Positions 61,648 through 64,000 of a DNA stretch of 64,000 nucleotides are shown here, piece after piece (the first letter of the stretch is position 1; each line of letters starts with the position of its first letter). The translations under genes were made by a program, and so were the position numbers. This DNA is from Ralstonia sp. UNC404CL21Col (GTDB lineage Bacteria > Pseudomonadota > Gammaproteobacteria > Burkholderiales > Burkholderiaceae), in the NCBI RefSeq assembly GCF_000620465.1, contig NZ_JIBE01000004.1, positions 1,550,001-1,614,000 on the forward strand, in the 5' to 3' direction. The notes beneath the pieces were generated by a model. It saw nothing but the letters and a program-made list of their open reading frames with translations, was not told where the DNA came from and did not search any database.

Positions 61648-63327
61648 TCAAGCGGAGACGGTCGCGCGCGACGTTGCCGCAGGCGCGGTCTGGCCGGTGG
61701 CGCGGAGCAACGCGGCGGCCAGCTTGGCCGGCGCCAGCGCGCGCCAGCGTGCGCAGACGTGCTGGTCCGGCCGGATCAGGTAGATCGTGCCGGGGCGCGC
61801 GTCATAGCGTTGCGCGACCAGCCCGTCGATGTCTTCCAGCGCCGTTACGTTGGCCGAGACTGTGCCCATGCCGCCGGCCGGGAAGATGGCCAGCGTCGGC
61901 AACGGCAGCGCGTCGACGTGTTCTCCCGCGCCGCAGAAGCGCAACGCGGTGAAGCTGCCGTGCAGATGGCTGAGCAGCCAGTCGGCGCGGCCATCGGCAT
62001 GGCGTACCGGCGCATCGAGTGCGACAGCGCCGGGCGCGAGCGTGCAGGCGAAAGGCGCTTCATCCGCTGTCTGCAACGGAGAACCCTCAAGCACCGTCGG
62101 CATCGAGAGCCGCCCGCTGTTGACCAGCGTCCGCGCAAACGGATAGTGCTTGGCCAGGCGCAGCGTGGCATCGCGAAAGAGCCGGCTGACCGCGCTCTTG
62201 GGCGTGATGAAATCGGTCGAGCGTGTGGAGTGGCGGATGTTGTCGTCGGCGGCAAACTCGCGTTCGCTCGCGTACGTGTCCAGCAGCGTGTCGGGCGCAT
62301 CGCCGGCCAGCACCATGCGCAATTTCCACGCGAGGTTTTCGGCGTCTTGCAAACCGCTGTTGGCGCCACGTGCGCCGAACGGCGAGACACGGTGTGCCGC
62401 ATCGCCGATAAAGAGCACTCGGCCGTGGCGGAAGCGGTCCATGCGTTCGCACGAGAACGTATAGACGCTGACCCATTCCAGTTCGAAATCGACGCCTTCC
62501 CCCAGGAGCGCGCGCACGCGTGGGATGACGCGCTCGGGTTGCTTCTCGGCCACGGGGTCGGCGTCCCAGCCGAGCTGGAAATCGATGCGCCAGACGTTGT
62601 CGGGCTGATGGTGCAGCAGCACCGATTGATTCGGATGGAACGGCGGATCAAACCAGAACCAACGCTCGCTCGGGAAGGGCGCATCCATGCGCACGTCGGC
62701 GATCAGGAAGCGGTCTTTGAACGTCTGGCCGCGGGCTTCAAGGCCCATCATGTGCCGCACCGGGCTGCGCGAGCCGTCGGCGGCGACCACGTATTGCGCG
62801 CGCTGCTCGTACGTGCCGTCGGGCGTCTCGATGCTGAGCGTCACGCCGTCGGCATCCTGCGTGAGGGCCGTCACCTTGTTCTTCCAGCGCAGTTCGATGT
62901 TCGGCAGGGCTTGCGCGCGTTCAACGAGAAAGCCCTCGACGTAGTACTGCTGGAGGTTGATGAACGCCGGCCGGCGGTGGCCGGTTTCGGGCAGCAGGTC
63001 AAAGCTGTAGAGCAGTTCGTCCTTCAGGTAGACCTTGCCGACGTTCCAGCTCACGCCCTTGTCGACCATGCAGTCGCCGCAGCCGAGCCGATCGAAAATC
63101 TCCAATGACCGCTTGGAGAAACAGATCGCGCGCGAGCCGGTCGACAGCGTGCAATCGTCGTCAACGACGACCACGGCCACACCCTGCTGCGCCAGATCGA
63201 TGGCCGTGGCCAACCCAACCGGCCCCGCGCCGACGATGACGACGGGGCGAGCCGCACGTGCCGCGCCGGGCTGCTGCTCGGCGCACGGCGCATACGCGAA
63301 GACGCGATTCTGGAAGTCGGGATTCAT
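61648..63327 (-). CDS. FAD-dependent aromatic-ring hydroxylase (MhpA-like)
   Basis: The 559-residue flavoprotein has IVGAGPVGLATAIDLAQQG, the DG motif VVAADGSRSPVRH and GDAAHRVSPFGARGANSGLQ, in the order seen in class A monooxygenases. A thioredoxin-like C-terminal region, as in 3-(3-hydroxyphenyl)propionate hydroxylase, completes it. It should hydroxylate a phenolic acid with NAD(P)H and O2. ATG 63327 follows AAGG. It forms one operon with the MBL-fold gene two bases upstream and the DUF2783 gene. Confidence 0.9.
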   Translation of the reverse strand: MNPDFQNRVFAYAPCAEQQPGAARAARPVVIVGAGPVGLATAIDLAQQGVAVVVVDDDCTLSTGSRAICFSKRSLEIFDRLGCGDCMVDKGVSWNVGKVYLKDELLYSFDLLPETGHRRPAFINLQQYYVEGFLVERAQALPNIELRWKNKVTALTQDADGVTLSIETPDGTYEQRAQYVVAADGSRSPVRHMMGLEARGQTFKDRFLIADVRMDAPFPSERWFWFDPPFHPNQSVLLHHQPDNVWRIDFQLGWDADPVAEKQPERVIPRVRALLGEGVDFELEWVSVYTFSCERMDRFRHGRVLFIGDAAHRVSPFGARGANSGLQDAENLAWKLRMVLAGDAPDTLLDTYASEREFAADDNIRHSTRSTDFITPKSAVSRLFRDATLRLAKHYPFARTLVNSGRLSMPTVLEGSPLQTADEAPFACTLAPGAVALDAPVRHADGRADWLLSHLHGSFTALRFCGAGEHVDALPLPTLAIFPAGGMGTVSANVTALEDIDGLVAQRYDARPGTIYLIRPDQHVCARWRALAPAKLAAALLRATGQTAPAATSRATVSA

Positions 63328-63329
63328 GT

Positions 63330-64000
63330 TCAGCCTTGCAGGGCGGCCCACATTTCCTTGTCGCGCTCGGCTGTCCAGATGCGCGGGTGCTTGATGCCGC
63401 TGGCCTCGTCAAAGGCGCGCGTCACGTCAAACGGCAGGCAGTGCTCGTAAATGAAGACGCTGCCGAATTTCGGGTCCATGGCCGCGCGGGTGTGCGCCAT
63501 GGCGGCCTTCAGGTCCATCTTCTGCGCGACGGCTTCCTTGCCACGTTGCAGCAGCGTGGACACGAAATCCCGCGTATAGGCGAGCCCCTTGTCGACCTCG
63601 GCCGGATTGAGCAACGCGGGGCCGCGGCCGGGCACGAGCTTGTCGGCGCCGAGCGCGCGCAGCGCATCGAGTGTGGCGGGCCATTCTTCGAGCTGCGCAT
63701 CGCCGCAGTAGCAGGCGGCGTCGTATTCGACGAGGTCACCGGAGAACAGCACCTTCTGCGACGGAATCCACACCACCGTGTCGCCCTTCGTGTGGCCGGG
63801 GCCGAGGTGCAGGATCTTCACTTCCAACTGGCCAAGGAACAGCGTGAGTTCGCGCTCGAACACCAGCGTCGGCCAGGTCAGGCCGGGCACGGTTTCAACG
63901 CCCGCGAACAGGCGCGGAAAGCGCTCGATCTCGGACTTCATATCGGCTTCACCGCGCTCGACGATCATTTCGTACGTGCCGCGGCTGGCAATGATGTTCT
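63330..64000 (-). CDS. Metallo-beta-lactamase-fold hydrolase (partial, runs off the window)
   Basis: The frame is open to the window edge (IIASRGTYEMIVERGEADM), so the N-terminus with the HxHxDH motif lies outside. Visible parts include GPGHTKGDTVVWIPSQKVLFSGDLVEYDAACYCGD (in two runs: the zinc-binding His of GHTKGD and Asp of SGDLVE). It probably hydrolyses an ester or thioester product in the same aromatic pathway as the hydroxylase. Confidence 0.88.
   Translation of the reverse strand, partial: NIIASRGTYEMIVERGEADMKSEIERFPRLFAGVETVPGLTWPTLVFERELTLFLGQLEVKILHLGPGHTKGDTVVWIPSQKVLFSGDLVEYDAACYCGDAQLEEWPATLDALRALGADKLVPGRGPALLNPAEVDKGLAYTRDFVSTLLQRGKEAVAQKMDLKAAMAHTRAAMDPKFGSVFIYEHCLPFDVTRAFDEASGIKHPRIWTAERDKEMWAALQG

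Overview
The window is a high-GC, gene-dense piece of a Gram-negative betaproteobacterial genome. The protein set (OmpC-type Burkholderiales porin, NodT/HAE1 efflux operon, CsgG/DUF4810/GNA1162 lipoprotein trio, MetE/MetR, HmgA/FahA) best suits Ralstonia or a close Burkholderiales relative. That assignment is an inference from family resemblance. No rRNA, tRNA, CRISPR array or intact insertion sequence was seen.

Region 1 (about 0.2-17.6 kb) is a light and oxidative-stress gene set. It opens with a MerR-type regulator of the LitR/PplR kind that lacks the cobalamin motif. A tightly overlapped series follows: folE, FAD oxidoreductase, DUF1365, CFA-type methyltransferase, DUF1295, then a second CFA-like methyltransferase. 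After these come DUF2878, two lipocalin lipoproteins, a chalcone-isomerase-like protein, an FeS-type photolyase, a YfcH-type epimerase, a carbonic anhydrase, an alpha/beta hydrolase lipoprotein, a second photolyase, a tiny DUF2256 zinc-ribbon gene and a DASH cryptochrome. A near-identical promoter-like element precedes the regulator gene and the second lipocalin gene.

Region 2 (17.66-23.36 kb) holds a hypothetical gene, a porin, an MFS carrier, a DapA-family enzyme and a LysR regulator. It is bracketed by a 21-bp inverted repeat (20/21 identical) with extra partial copies just inside each end, so it may be an inserted cassette.

Region 3 (23.4-40.4 kb) is ordinary accessory chromosome: a DHA2 drug exporter with a MarR regulator, CorA, Tag, an FMN reductase, a CynX-type carrier, a DUF2520 protein, a YddG exporter, DUF3309, a complete RND efflux operon, a crotonase and a three-lipoprotein operon ending in a bidirectional terminator.

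Region 4 (40.4-52.3 kb) has metE/metR sharing a MetR box, a LysR regulator beside an acyl-CoA dehydrogenase, a PaiB-like protein, and the homogentisate branch (AAHS-type carrier, hmgA, fahA) with its divergent LysR regulator. A large hairpin repeat lies between hmgA and fahA.

Region 5 (52.3-59.4 kb) is a 2-keto-3-deoxygluconate/uronate island. kdgT, an NTF2-like protein, an SDR and an FAH-family hydrolase run on the minus strand; kduI, kduD, kdgR and an aldo/keto reductase run on the plus strand. Two matching palindromic operators lie in the divergent promoter region.

Region 6 (59.4-64.0 kb) has an rtcB-prfH ribosome-repair pair. The prfH frame is intact except for an amber codon exactly at the glutamine of the catalytic GGQ motif. 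After it come a DUF2783 protein, a flavin ring hydroxylase and a metallo-beta-lactamase-fold hydrolase cut by the window edge.
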